A stretch of DNA of 64,000 bases, taken from NCBI GenBank assembly GCA_018242625.1, contig JAFEBO010000012.1:124001-188000 (forward strand). Direction: 5' to 3'. Source of the DNA: Planctomycetota bacterium. Its GTDB lineage: Bacteria > Planctomycetota > Phycisphaerae > Phycisphaerales > UBA1924. The position numbers and the translations under genes are program-made. The notes beneath the pieces were generated by a model that saw only the letters and a program-made list of their open reading frames with translations, searched no databases and was not told where the DNA came from. This document shows positions 45,801 through 54,458 of the stretch, in pieces. Within the stretch, counting starts at the first letter, position 1, and each line of letters starts with the position of its first letter.

Positions 45801-46169
45801 CTGCTCAAGCCAGAAGAAGTCGCCCTTGTTCAGACGCTGGCCCTCATCGAAGCCATCGACTCAACCGGAACTTCTCCGGCCGGCGCCATCGCCCTCACAT
45901 TCGAAGGCAAGCAGATTCACCTGAGCAACCTGCGGGACGCCGCGGCTCCCGGCTCTGCCGGGGCCGACGACGCCGAGCGCGAACGCCTTTCCAAAATCAT
46001 CGGCGACAGCGAAAAGTCGATCTCCACGCTCGAAGGTCGCTTGAACAACCCCGGCTACGCACAAAAAGCCCCGCCGGCAATGGTCAAGCAAACGCAAGAT
46101 CAGCTTGCCAAGGCCAAGGCCGACCGCGACGCGGCCAGGGCGTCCCTCGCGGCGCTGGGCGGTGCCTGA
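42807..46169 (+). CDS. valS: Valyl-tRNA synthetase
   Basis: ValS charges tRNA-Val and edits mischarged threonine. The 1120 residues show the HIGH-type motif in PPNVTDRLHLGHALNNTLQD (about residue 80), WMPGTDHAGIATQAVVERRL, the editing-domain segments, the KMSKS loop in GRKMSKSLGNGLDPLD (about 742), the anticodon-binding helices and a C-terminal coiled coil (LSKIIGDSEKSISTLEGRLN). It is longer than the typical 880-950, partly through a roughly 70-residue insert after residue 545 (ISDALDEAKQQGNYHILADM). Codon choice changes over about 43560-44690, with G/T-ending and A/T-richer codons, then returns. The TGA overlaps the next ATG (TGATG), so the two genes are coupled. Confidence 0.96.
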   Translation: MSAAFAHNSGQNGTPAEPPSGHTPAQAGELPKQYKPADHEQRIRARWDEAKAFHADPQRVLRGEAKPYAIVIPPPNVTDRLHLGHALNNTLQDVLARSHRMMGFETLWMPGTDHAGIATQAVVERRLKKEEGISRQQLGREKFVAKVQAFKDEYEKIITDQLKLMGCSCDWDRQRFTMDEVCARAVREAFFRLFKDGLIYRGKRLVNWDPVLQTAVADDECYDEEIDSSFYYLRYPLREMVKGPKGHNAKVSAADTIPISWNELARRGYPGAEQHGGEEQAWVTVATTRPETYLGDTAVAINPKDPRANSLRGLFVELPLVGRIIPVIEDDYVVLPAAMQADPEAAKSDPKAVFATGFLKVTPAHDPNDYEIGLRHKAAIEACGNPVMINMLAPDGSVSDKHGWTDVGDAHLFVGLPREKARKKVLEEFKVRTVDNSTVSLLAETKPYRHSVKHSDRSKAIIEPYLSDQWYVKVTDDRLAPAANRALVADQRKSEQQSGKAADGDGQLRFYPARYAKTYEQWHDGIRDWCISRQLWWGHRVPVWRVQLVPQADDTAAQKSLSLAIDSISDALDEAKQQGNYHILADMARAEEICVCVRNNEAHVRMEQFAKSHADAHPTRSGMRSLIESVQQDTDVLDTWFSSALWPISTMGWPSPQLAGKGFEGLLQAFNPTTTLCTAREIITLWVSRMVMFERYLMPEKWEAEKTKPAALVSLAENGEGRGPLPFNNVYIHAVIQDGEGRKMSKSLGNGLDPLDIIASHGSDAMRFTLCQMTTQTQDVRMPMVKDPATGRNTSPKFDLGRNFSNKLWNAARFTMSMLGVSSHPTSDIPHPTSLIDRWMLSRLATATKEVNDAIGNFEYSNYAQTMYDLLWRDFCDWYLEAIKPTIASDKSQQAVLSTTLECILRLLHPIMPYVTEAIYEQVRSLPGGTISGITLTPPRKAGLLCTSGWPIASDSLRDSSAESAFERTRSLITIIREARSQHQVPPKRKVTLHAPASLLKPEEVALVQTLALIEAIDSTGTSPAGAIALTFEGKQIHLSNLRDAAAPGSAGADDAERERLSKIIGDSEKSISTLEGRLNNPGYAQKAPPAMVKQTQDQLAKAKADRDAARASLAALGGA

Positions 46170-47215
46170 TGCGGATCTCCCGCGTCTCTTCAACCGTGCT
46201 TCTGCTCTCCGCCGCGGGATGCGCGACGCCCGCGCCCAATTCCGCCTTCGAACTCCCCCAGGCGGCACAGGTGAACGCCGCTCCCGCCGCCACCGTCCTT
46301 GCCAAGGACTCCTGGACATTCGAATCCGCCCCGGGCACCGCCATCACCACCCGCCACTACCGCATCTGCCTTTCGGGCTCGCAGCCGGGCTTCGTCACGC
46401 GGCTGCCGGAGTTCCTGGAGTCGTCGCTTCTGAACAACCGCACGGCCCTGGCGATGCTCCCCGCACCCGAAGGCCGCATGGAAACCTTCGTACTCGCCAA
46501 CCGCTCGGAGTGGGTGCGATGCGTCCAGATGATCTGGGGAGCCAAGGCGGATCCTTATCTCACCATCCAGCGGGGCGGAGTGACCGCGGGCGGCGTCAGC
46601 GTGCTCTACGACATCGGCGCCCGAGACACGCTCACACTCGCCGCGCACGAGGGCTGGCACCAGTACATGCAAACCGCCTTCGCCCAGCAGCTTCCGGTCT
46701 GGATCGACGAGGGCATCGCCACCTACATGGAAGGTTTCCGCACCGAACCGGTTACAGGTCGCATCGTCTTTCTCCCCTGGGCCAACCTTGAGCGCTTCGA
46801 TCGCCTGCGTGAAGCCGCGAGTGCCGGCGGCCTGCTCACCCTCCGGGAACTGATCGAATCCTCCCCGGCACGCCAGCTTTCCTCCTCGGGCGGCGACGCT
46901 CTCACCTGGTACGCCCAAGCCTGGGCAATGGTCCACTGGCTCCACGAGAGCGATCAGGGAATCCGCGCAGGCGGGCTCAAGGCGCTCCTGGAAGACGCCG
47001 CCGGCGGCCGGATGCTCGCTCACGTCGCCGAAAAAGTCGGTCCCGCGGCCGAAGTGCGCGTCCGTCGGCGCCGCCCGGGCCCGGACCTCTTTCACGCCTA
47101 CTTCTCAGACAATATCGACGCCGCCAACGACTCCTACCAGGCGTTCGTCAAGCGCATCGTCAGCGTCGGCGCTCGCGAGAAGATCGTGGCCGGGAAATCA
47201 CCACTCGAGCCCTGA
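46169..47215 (+). CDS. Lipoprotein with gluzincin-type metallopeptidase motif
   Basis: The 348-residue product begins with a lipoprotein signal (RVSSTVLLLSAAGC). Near residue 160 it has TLAAHEGWHQYMQTAF, containing the His-Glu-x-x-His zinc-binding pattern, and about 20 residues later VWIDEGIATYMEG, which supplies a Glu as third ligand. This is the arrangement of gluzincins and of DUF1570-like peptidases common in planctomycetes. It is probably a membrane-tethered periplasmic peptidase, though activity is unproven. The start codon overlaps the valS stop. The remaining sequence is mostly helical and not recognised. Confidence 0.78.
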   Translation: MRISRVSSTVLLLSAAGCATPAPNSAFELPQAAQVNAAPAATVLAKDSWTFESAPGTAITTRHYRICLSGSQPGFVTRLPEFLESSLLNNRTALAMLPAPEGRMETFVLANRSEWVRCVQMIWGAKADPYLTIQRGGVTAGGVSVLYDIGARDTLTLAAHEGWHQYMQTAFAQQLPVWIDEGIATYMEGFRTEPVTGRIVFLPWANLERFDRLREAASAGGLLTLRELIESSPARQLSSSGGDALTWYAQAWAMVHWLHESDQGIRAGGLKALLEDAAGGRMLAHVAEKVGPAAEVRVRRRRPGPDLFHAYFSDNIDAANDSYQAFVKRIVSVGAREKIVAGKSPLEP

Positions 47216-47220
47216 CCAGT

Positions 47221-48300
47221 TCACGAGCAGGCCGCCACGCTCGCCCCGCGGATAAACCCGCTCTCGGGTTCTCGCGTCGGCATCTGCCCGTCCCCGTACA
47301 CGCAAACCCAGTGCTCGGGCCCGATCTCAACCAGCATCGGCGTTGCGCTATTTCCCGAGGGAGGTTTGTGCGTCGGCCACCACGGGACAACGCTGCCGCC
47401 CTCATGCCCGAGCGGCTCAAACTCGCGCGGATTCTCGATGAATTCACGAACAGTCGAAAGCCTCTCACGCGAGCGATCCGGCCGCGGAATGCTCGCGAGC
47501 AATCCGCGTGTGTACGGGTGGGACGGCTTCTCGAAAAGCCTCTCCACGGTTGCGTACTCGACGACCCTGCCGCCGTACATCACGCAGACGACGTCCGCTT
47601 TCTCAAAGACCACGCCCATGTCGTGGGTGATCAGGATCAGCCCCATGGATCGCGATTGCTTCAGCCCGCCGAGCAGATCCAGGATCTGGGCCTGAATGGT
47701 GACGTCGAGCGCCGTGGTCGGCTCGTCCGCGATGAGCAGCCTTGGCCGGCACGACAGCGCCATCGCGATCATCACGCGCTGACGCATGCCCCCCGAAAAC
47801 TCGTGCGGATACTGACGGATACGCCGCTCGGGCTCGGATATTCCAACCGCCTCGAGCGCCTCGAGGGCCACCTCCCGGGCGCGAGCCTTTCCCACCTTCT
47901 GATGCAGCCTGACCGCCTCGATGATCTGATCCCCCACCGTAAATACCGGGTTGAGGCTCGTCATCGGCTCCTGGAAGATCATCGTGATCTCGGCGCCCCG
48001 GATCGAGCGCAGCCGCTTTTCTGACGCCGCCACAAGATCGATCTCGCCGCTCCCTGATTGAAAGATCGCCTCTCCGCCCTCGATAAAGCACGGCGGCGAC
48101 GGGACAAGCTTGAGAAGACTCATGGCCGTCACCGACTTGCCACACCCCGATTCGCCGACGATTGCGAGCGTCTGCCCCGGAAAAACCGCAAAGCTCACGC
48201 CCTGCACGGCGCGATGCAGGCCCGCCTCCCTCGACCGGAACGAGATCGAAAGCCCTCGCACGCGGAGCACGGGCCCGCTGTTCGAATCCCGCTGGCTCAT
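47221..48300 (-). CDS. Oligopeptide/dipeptide ABC transporter ATP-binding protein
   Basis: The 359 residues carry Walker [11 protein letters not shown] (about 46), Q-loop [17 protein letters not shown], the ABC signature [16 protein letters not shown] (about 166), Walker [21 protein letters not shown] (about 187) and the switch His in [11 protein letters not shown]. The tail has the OppD-type [13 protein letters not shown] motif; the Cys residues that follow it in Fe-S-like Opp tails are not conserved here. It would energise uptake or export of peptides. Its start overlaps the permease gene by four bases. No substrate-binding protein or second permease gene is in view. Confidence 0.92.
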   Translation of the reverse strand: MSQRDSNSGPVLRVRGLSISFRSREAGLHRAVQGVSFAVFPGQTLAIVGESGCGKSVTAMSLLKLVPSPPCFIEGGEAIFQSGSGEIDLVAASEKRLRSIRGAEITMIFQEPMTSLNPVFTVGDQIIEAVRLHQKVGKARAREVALEALEAVGISEPERRIRQYPHEFSGGMRQRVMIAMALSCRPRLLIADEPTTALDVTIQAQILDLLGGLKQSRSMGLILITHDMGVVFEKADVVCVMYGGRVVEYATVERLFEKPSHPYTRGLLASIPRPDRSRERLSTVREFIENPREFEPLGHEGGSVVPWWPTHKPPSGNSATPMLVEIGPEHWVCVYGDGQMPTREPESGFIRGASVAACS

Positions 48301-49445
48301 CGGACCTCCCGCCTCGGATCGAGCGCTTCCCGAAGCCCTTCGCCGAAGAAATTAAGCGCCAGCAGCGTCATGCCCAGGAGCAGGCACGGGAACAGCAGCA
48401 ACCACCAGTTCGACTGATAGGGGTTCAGTTCCGGAAGACCCTCCGCCGCGAGGTTTCCCCAGCTCGGCAGAGGCGGGCGCACTCCGATTCCGAGGAAGCT
48501 CAGGAAGCTCTCCTGCAGAATCGCCTGCGGCACGGTCAGCGTCGCGTACACGGCAATCACCCCGACGAGGTTGGGCAGCAGATGCACGAACAGGATCCGC
48601 CGCCGCGAGGCGCCGATCGCCCGGGCGGCCTCGACAAACTGCTGGTTTTTCAGGCTGAGCACCTGTCCCCGCACCACCCTGGCCATCGTCAGCCAGCTCA
48701 GCCCGCCGATGGCAACCAGCAGAACCCCAAGATCAAGAACCGTACGCCCCGCCTGCGAAATATCGCGCGCCGGCACGGCCTTCAGGCCTTCGGCATCCAG
48801 CGGATCAGCCTCCTTGCTCGCCAGGAACTGCCGAATCGCGAAGCCGTCCGCCGGCTTGCCCTGCGCCCTCAACACCTCTTCCGCGCGGGCGTGCATCCAC
48901 GCCTCCCGTGCCCCCGCACGCCCGATGAACTCCTGCACCACCGCGTCCGCCGCGACAGCCAGAAGCACCACGAGCAGGATGTACGGAAGACCGTAAAGAA
49001 CATCCACGATGCGCATCATCAGCGCATCAACCTTGCCCCCGGCATATCCGGCAATCGCACCGTAAAGCGCACCGATACACACCGAGAGCAGCGCTGCCGC
49101 CACACCGATCGTGAGCGACACTCCGCCGCCCGCAAGGAGCCGGATAAAAAGGCTTCTCCCAAGCGCATCGGACCCCAGGAGAAAGCGATCCTTCCCCTCC
49201 GACCCCGTTGCCGCCCAGAAGGGAGCCCGCCGGGCCTGATCGATCGATCCCGCGTTGTAGCGCGGCACCAGAACGCCGTTCTCCGGCGTAGACCCGAGCG
49301 TCCACGGCAGCGTGAAAACGCACGCGAGAAGCATCGCACACAAAAACCCGGCACCGATCATCCCGGCAACACTGCGCGTAAGGACGCTCTTGCTCGAAAC
49401 GGGTTTCGAGTCGCTCGCCGGCAGGTTCTCAACCGAGGTCGACAT
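48297..49445 (-). CDS. Oligopeptide/dipeptide ABC transporter permease (OppC/DppC type)
   Basis: The 382-residue product has one N-terminal helix ([19 protein letters not shown]), then [20 protein letters not shown] as in OppC proteins, and five further membrane helices. The EAA loop is in [20 protein letters not shown], which docks on the ATPase. A soluble insert of about 80 residues between helices 3 and 4 ([20 protein letters not shown]) is unusual for the family. It is the first gene of the pair and overlaps the downstream ATP-binding gene. A complete importer would also need an OppB-type permease and a binding protein, which may be encoded elsewhere. Confidence 0.9.
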   Translation of the reverse strand: MSTSVENLPASDSKPVSSKSVLTRSVAGMIGAGFLCAMLLACVFTLPWTLGSTPENGVLVPRYNAGSIDQARRAPFWAATGSEGKDRFLLGSDALGRSLFIRLLAGGGVSLTIGVAAALLSVCIGALYGAIAGYAGGKVDALMMRIVDVLYGLPYILLVVLLAVAADAVVQEFIGRAGAREAWMHARAEEVLRAQGKPADGFAIRQFLASKEADPLDAEGLKAVPARDISQAGRTVLDLGVLLVAIGGLSWLTMARVVRGQVLSLKNQQFVEAARAIGASRRRILFVHLLPNLVGVIAVYATLTVPQAILQESFLSFLGIGVRPPLPSWGNLAAEGLPELNPYQSNWWLLLFPCLLLGMTLLALNFFGEGLREALDPRREVR

Positions 49446-49493
49446 CCGCCGTCACGATAGCCAAACCGTGCGAACGCCGCCCGCCGGCGACCA

Positions 49494-52400
49494 TTAGCCT
49501 CCGCGCTTGAAACTCTTGTCCGGCAGCGCGGGCGCCCTGGGAGCCGGAACGGGCTTCTCCTTGATGAGCTGCTGCAGGTGGGCAATCGCCGCGCTGAGCT
49601 GCGCGTCCTTGCCCTCAAACGTCGCGTGCGGCAGGTTGTCGACCTCGATATCCGGCACCACCCCCTTGCCCTCGACAAGCCAAATCCCGTCCGGACCGAA
49701 GACGCCGGTCTCCCCCGCACTCGCGACGCCGCCGTCCGAAAGACGGTTGTTCATGCTCAGCCACACCTCGCCCCCCCACGTGCGCATGCCGATGACCTTG
49801 CCCAGCCCCAGCCGCTTGAATCCCTCCGAAAACGCCTCGCCGTCCGAAGCGGTAAACGCATCGCAGAGCACGACCATGTGCCCCCGGAACGCGTACTGCA
49901 TGTTCCAGTTGTCGGGCTGCCCCACCCGGTCGTTCCAGAACATCCACGCCTTGCGCACGAGCGCTCCCAGGATCCACGAGTCGATGTTGCCCCCCGTGTT
50001 CCGCCTCACATCGATGATGAGTCCCTCGCGGTTAAACACCGGGAAGAAATTCTTCGCCCACCTGCCGATCTCGCCCCCGCCCATGTTCCGCAGGTGCACA
50101 TAGCCGATCTTCCCCGCACCGTCCTTCTCGACCGCCAGCCGCCTTGTGTATTCCCATGCCGTATACCGGAGATTCGCGGCGTCCGCCCCGGAGATCGGAG
50201 TCACAATGACGTCACGCGCCTCGCCCGCACCGGGCCTCACCTTCAGAAGCACCTGCTGCCCCGCCTTGCCTCGCAGAAGCGCCGCCGGGTCGGCCACCGT
50301 CGCCAGCGACACGCCGTTGATCTGCTCGATCAAGTCGCCGTCCTGCACGTCCACGCCCGGCTTCGCCAGCGGGGGCACCTGGTTCGGCTCGTCCGGGTCA
50401 AAGTCGTAGATGTGCGTAACACGCCAGCCCGCGGCCTCACGCGTCATGTCCGCGCCCAGGTAGGCGTTGGCCACATCGTCCGCCGGCTCGCGGATGTCGC
50501 CGCCCTGCACGAAATGGTGCAGCGTGGAAAGTTCGCCCGAGAGCTGCGCCAGGATGTCGTTCAGTTCCGCCCTGGAACGCACCCGTTCCACGAGCGGCGC
50601 ATACTTGGCCTTCATCGCGGGCCAATCCACGCCGTGCATGTTGGTCGCGTAGAAGTAATCCCGCAACAGCCGCCACGCGTCGGCGTACATCTGCCGCCAT
50701 TCAACCGCCGGAATCAGGCTGAACTTCCACTTGGAGAGGTCAACGCCCTTGCCATCGAGTTCCGCAGGCGCCGCGACCGCATCCACGATCGAGAACCCCG
50801 CGGCCTTCTGGATCAGCAGCTTCTTGCGGTCGTGCGACAACTCGTACCGCCGGATATCCGAAGCAATCGTCTTCGTCTCGATCTTCTCGTTCCCGATGTT
50901 GACGCCGTACAGGTTCGTCTTTGAGTCGCCCCGGACAAAGTCGGTCAGGAAGATCGCCTTCTCCGTGCACGTGAGCTCACCGTAGTTGCTCGCAGGAAGC
51001 GGGACCTCCTCCAGCCGGTTCATGATGCCGTCAAGATCAATCACGACCTCCGCGGGCGGCTTTTCCTTTTTGTCGTCCTTGCCCTTTTCGCCCTCGGTCC
51101 TGGCCTCGTCCTTCTTTACGTCTTCCTTCTTCTCTTCTTTCTTGCCCTCGTCCTTCTTCTCGTCCTTCTTTTCGCTGCTGAGCTCATCGTTCGGTCGCCA
51201 CGGCGAGCGCTGCCCCTTCTTCAGCGACAGGAGGTACACCTTCGCGCGCTTGTCAAAGTGCGGCTGAGGCGCCAGAGCACCCCAGGGGCTCTGCACCGTC
51301 GAGTTGAACGTGCGGTCGCTCAAAAGATACAGCCACTTTCCGTCCGGCGTGAACGCCGGCGAGCCCGAATCAAACCTGTCCGATGTCACCGGAGTGATCG
51401 TCCCCGTTGAAACCTGGTACAGCTTCACAACGCCGTTGGTGTTCTGCGCCGGCTCCGAAAACGCGATCCAGCGAGAATCCGCCGACCAGACAACGCTCCC
51501 GATCTCGCCCGACTTGTTCTGCGTGATGACCTTGGTCGTCTTCGCCTCAAGATCCGTCAGGTAGAGCTTCTGGTTCTTGTCGGTATGCGCCACCAGCTTG
51601 CCGTCCGGGCTCGGAACAATGCCAAGTCGAAGGATGTCGGAGCCGGTCGTAACCTGCGCCGGCTCGCCCACGCCGTTGGCCGGAAGCTTCCAGATCTCAA
51701 CCTCCCCGGAAGCATCGCTGAAAGCAAGCAGCGACTTGCCGTCGGGCAGGAACACCGCATCGCGGAATCGTGTTCCCGACTTGTTCGTCACCTCCACAAA
51801 ACGCCCCTGCTTCGCCGGCGCCACAAACACCTGCCCGCGCGCCGTCAGCGCCACCCGGTCTCCGTTGGGAGAGAGCGACGAATTCGATACCGACCGCGCC
51901 GGGTCCTTCACCCAGAGCTCCCGCATCTGGTCGAAATCGCTCGAAAGCTGGATCGGAACAATCGCGTTCTTCCCCGCCGCAACATCCAGCAGCCAGATGT
52001 CCGCCCCGTGCTGGTACACGATCCGCCCGGCATCCAGCTCCGGCGAAGCAACGTCATAGTCAGCATGCTTCGTGTGCTGCTTGAGATCCTTCCCGTCCTG
52101 GTCCATCGACCAGATATTCATCACCCCATCACGGTCGCTCGCAAAGTACACCCGCCCCTGCCAGAACATCGCCTCCTTGCTCGTACCCGCATAATCCGTC
52201 GTGAGCGGCACCGCCTCCGCCCCACCCGCCGAGTATTTCCAGATCTGCTGGATAAACCCGCCCTGATACCGCTTGGTGTTGCTCCCCTGGAACGGCAGCC
52301 GTGTGAAGAACAACGTCTTCCCGTCCGCGGAGTAGCTCCCCTGGTCCGCCTCGTAGAGCGGGACACGCTGAACCGCCGGAGCTTCCGCTTCGTTTGCCTC

Positions 52401-52847
52401 TCGCCCGCGTGCTCCCAGCACCACAAGCTGCGACGACGGAAGCGTCGAAAACTCCCGGGTCGAATACATCATCTTCCCGTCCGGCGTCCACCCGACAAAG
52501 CTCACCCGCGCCGCCCCATACGTCTGCCGCACCGGCAATCCGCCCTCGAGCGGCATCGTGTAGATCTCGCCCGGCCCTTCATACGTCGCCACAAACGCGA
52601 TCGTCTTGCCATCCGGCGAAATGGCAGGGTGGGCCTCCTCACCGGAGCCCGAGGTCAGACGGGTTGCAACACCGCCCGCAACAGGAACTTTCCAGAGATC
52701 GCCTTCGCTGACGAAGACGATCGTGTCCCCGTGAATCGCGGGCTGGCGGTAATAGCCGCGAGTGGTGGGATTCGGGTTGGGGCCCGTGGGTTGGGCGAAC
52801 ACGAGAGCTGAGCAGGCAAGGGCGAGAGCGGCAGCAAGAGATCGCAT
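49494..52847 (-). CDS. Tricorn-type S41 protease
   Basis: The 1117-residue product starts with a signal peptide (SLAAALALACSALVFA). Two N-terminal beta-propeller regions are built of 'ISPDGKTIAFV'-like blades. A Lys/Glu-rich linker spans about residues 570-610. A C1-like helical domain, a PDZ domain (PGVDVQDGDLIEQINGVSLA) and an S41 peptidase domain follow, with IDVRRNTGGN and the nucleophile Ser in CDAFTASDGEAFSE (about residue 1000). Tricorn-family proteases trim peptides from larger complexes; this one is probably periplasmic given its signal. The ATG at 52847 is chosen over 52886 because the signal peptide begins there. Confidence 0.92.
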   Translation of the reverse strand: MRSLAAALALACSALVFAQPTGPNPNPTTRGYYRQPAIHGDTIVFVSEGDLWKVPVAGGVATRLTSGSGEEAHPAISPDGKTIAFVATYEGPGEIYTMPLEGGLPVRQTYGAARVSFVGWTPDGKMMYSTREFSTLPSSQLVVLGARGREANEAEAPAVQRVPLYEADQGSYSADGKTLFFTRLPFQGSNTKRYQGGFIQQIWKYSAGGAEAVPLTTDYAGTSKEAMFWQGRVYFASDRDGVMNIWSMDQDGKDLKQHTKHADYDVASPELDAGRIVYQHGADIWLLDVAAGKNAIVPIQLSSDFDQMRELWVKDPARSVSNSSLSPNGDRVALTARGQVFVAPAKQGRFVEVTNKSGTRFRDAVFLPDGKSLLAFSDASGEVEIWKLPANGVGEPAQVTTGSDILRLGIVPSPDGKLVAHTDKNQKLYLTDLEAKTTKVITQNKSGEIGSVVWSADSRWIAFSEPAQNTNGVVKLYQVSTGTITPVTSDRFDSGSPAFTPDGKWLYLLSDRTFNSTVQSPWGALAPQPHFDKRAKVYLLSLKKGQRSPWRPNDELSSEKKDEKKDEGKKEEKKEDVKKDEARTEGEKGKDDKKEKPPAEVVIDLDGIMNRLEEVPLPASNYGELTCTEKAIFLTDFVRGDSKTNLYGVNIGNEKIETKTIASDIRRYELSHDRKKLLIQKAAGFSIVDAVAAPAELDGKGVDLSKWKFSLIPAVEWRQMYADAWRLLRDYFYATNMHGVDWPAMKAKYAPLVERVRSRAELNDILAQLSGELSTLHHFVQGGDIREPADDVANAYLGADMTREAAGWRVTHIYDFDPDEPNQVPPLAKPGVDVQDGDLIEQINGVSLATVADPAALLRGKAGQQVLLKVRPGAGEARDVIVTPISGADAANLRYTAWEYTRRLAVEKDGAGKIGYVHLRNMGGGEIGRWAKNFFPVFNREGLIIDVRRNTGGNIDSWILGALVRKAWMFWNDRVGQPDNWNMQYAFRGHMVVLCDAFTASDGEAFSEGFKRLGLGKVIGMRTWGGEVWLSMNNRLSDGGVASAGETGVFGPDGIWLVEGKGVVPDIEVDNLPHATFEGKDAQLSAAIAHLQQLIKEKPVPAPRAPALPDKSFKRGG

Positions 52848-52937
52848 GGGGCGGTGGCTCCGAAGGTGTGGAAGAGCATACCGCAATATTGCTCTGAAGT
52901 TGCTCGGACCGGAAGCCCTGCGCCGTGGACGCTCACC

Positions 52938-53048
52938 TCACGTTGATCCGTAACCGGGGATCAGCATACAGATCACCAGCAACGCGAGCGCGAGAAGAAA
53001 TCCAGCTGTACCGGAGATTGGCGTCGGCTGGTCATCGCGCTGACTCAC
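52938..53048 (-). CDS. Possible 36-residue single-span membrane peptide
   Basis: A GTG at 53048 opens a 36-residue frame: a polar start (SQRDDQPTPISG), a hydrophobic span (FLLALALLVICMLI) and a short Pro-Gly-Tyr tail. It fills the gap between the tricorn protease gene and the SnoaL-like gene, on their strand. No ribosome-binding sequence is seen, so it rests on composition alone. Confidence 0.33.
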   Translation of the reverse strand: MSQRDDQPTPISGTAGFLLALALLVICMLIPGYGST

Positions 53049-53097
53049 AGGGAAAATTCGCACGATCGGCGAGCGTGGATATAAGAAACTGCTCGAC

Positions 53098-53502
53098 TCA
53101 GGCGCCCCGGCGGGCTTCCAGAATCAGAGCCGTATCCGTGAACTGCCGAAATCGCACGACCCGGCCGTCCTTGATGTCGTACACGTGCGCAAACGCGGCG
53201 ACGAGCTGCTTGCCGGTCGCCTTGTACGTCCCTTCATACACCCCGATCGCGATCACGGTCGCCCCCGCGTCGTGCCACTCGGTAACCCGGGCCCGCCAAT
53301 TGTCCCAATCATGCCGAAACTGAGAGAGAACATCGTCGAGTACGTGGACGGCGCCCTTGTGCAGCCCGCCGCCCGGAAAACCCTCGTTCTGGATCCACTC
53401 AATCTCCGGATGCATGATCTCCAAGATGCGTTCGCGATCACGCGCCCCAAAGGCCTCATAGAGCCCCTGCACCAATCTCAGATTCTGCACCACTCCACTC
53501 AC
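53098..53502 (-). CDS. SnoaL-like / nuclear transport factor 2-like protein
   Basis: The 134 residues fit the NTF2-like alpha+beta barrel: LVQGLYEAFGARDRERILEI then MHPEIEWIQNEGFPGGG, WNWRARVTEWHDAG-type strands, AAFAHVYDIKDGRVVRFRQF and a final TDTALILEA helix. Members include polyketide cyclases, isomerases and ligand-binding proteins, and the substrate cannot be inferred. It lies 72 bp after the AMP nucleosidase gene on the same strand, across a pyrimidine-rich spacer. Confidence 0.85.
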   Translation of the reverse strand: MSGVVQNLRLVQGLYEAFGARDRERILEIMHPEIEWIQNEGFPGGGLHKGAVHVLDDVLSQFRHDWDNWRARVTEWHDAGATVIAIGVYEGTYKATGKQLVAAFAHVYDIKDGRVVRFRQFTDTALILEARRGA

Positions 53503-53574
53503 CTCTCCTCTTTTTTTCCTCTTTCCTTCTTCCCCAGTGACCCGTCACCCGTGCCCAGTGACTCAATCTCCCCC

Positions 53575-54363
53575 TCACTCATACCGCAAATGCTTCACGC
53601 TCTCCCCGCTATCCCGGAGATCCGTCAGCGCATCGATCCCGATATCCAGATGCATCTTCACGAAGTTCTCGCTCACCTGCCTGTCGCTTTCTCCCGTCTT
53701 GACACCCTCCGGCGTCATCGGGTTGTCGCTCACCAGGAGCAGCGCCCCCTTCGGGATCGAATTCACAAACCCCACCATGAACAGCGTCGCCGTTTCCATG
53801 TCGATCCCGATCGCACGGATCTGCCTCAGGTAATCCTTGAACTTCTCGTCATGCTCCCACACACGCCGGTTCGTCGTGTACACCGTCCCCGTCCAGTAAT
53901 CGCACTTGTGCTCCACGATCGCCGTCGACACCGCCCGCTGCAACCGGAACGAAGGCAGCGCGGGCACCTCCGGAGGCATGTACTCATTACTCGTCCCCTC
54001 GCCGCGGATCGCGGCGATCGGCAGCACAAAATCCCCCAGCTTCGTCTTTTTGAGCCCCCCGCACTTCCCGAGGAACAAAACCGCCTCCGGCTCGACGGCG
54101 CTCAAAAGGTCCATCGTCGTCGCCGCCATCGCCGAGCCCATCCCGAAATTCACAATCGAGAGATTCGCACCCGGCGTGCCCGGCTTTCCCGTCGCCGACT
54201 GCATCGGCCGGTCCCGCCCTGTCACCTCGACGCCAAATCGCTTCGCAAAGTCCTCTACATAGCTCTGAAAGTTCGTCAGCAGGATGTATTTCCCCCACTC
54301 ATCGAGCGACCGCCCCGTATACCTCACCAGCCAGTCCCGCACGATGTCAGCTTTGGTTTTCAT
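53575..54363 (-). CDS. amn: AMP nucleosidase
   Basis: The 262-residue product matches the short AMP nucleosidase family within the PNP/UDP phosphorylase fold: LSIVNFGMGSAMAATTMDLL, FLGKCGGLKKTKLGDFVLPI, AIRGEGTSNEYMPPEVPALP, RAIGIDMETATLFMVGFVNS and LLLVSDNPMTPEG. The Asp/Glu in IDMETA and the Asp in SDNPMT are the usual catalytic and ribose-binding residues. It would hydrolyse AMP to adenine and ribose 5-phosphate, balancing the adenylate pool. It lacks the regulatory N-domain of the 480-residue E. coli Amn. It is divergent from the 54459 membrane protein gene. Confidence 0.9.
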   Translation of the reverse strand: MKTKADIVRDWLVRYTGRSLDEWGKYILLTNFQSYVEDFAKRFGVEVTGRDRPMQSATGKPGTPGANLSIVNFGMGSAMAATTMDLLSAVEPEAVLFLGKCGGLKKTKLGDFVLPIAAIRGEGTSNEYMPPEVPALPSFRLQRAVSTAIVEHKCDYWTGTVYTTNRRVWEHDEKFKDYLRQIRAIGIDMETATLFMVGFVNSIPKGALLLVSDNPMTPEGVKTGESDRQVSENFVKMHLDIGIDALTDLRDSGESVKHLRYE

Positions 54364-54458
54364 ACTCGCTCAAGAATATCGACAGAACAATCCGCCAAGT
54401 GCCGCAACTTCTCGGCCCGCTTGCGGCCCGTTCCCGGCCCATCTTGGTAGGCTCCGGC

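Noticed and set aside
45512..46168. Upstream extension of the metallopeptidase lipoprotein
   Set aside because: It overlaps valS in another frame and would bury the lipoprotein signal.
53503..53574. Pyrimidine-rich spacer as a terminator
   Set aside because: It has T- and C-rich runs but no stem preceding them on either strand.
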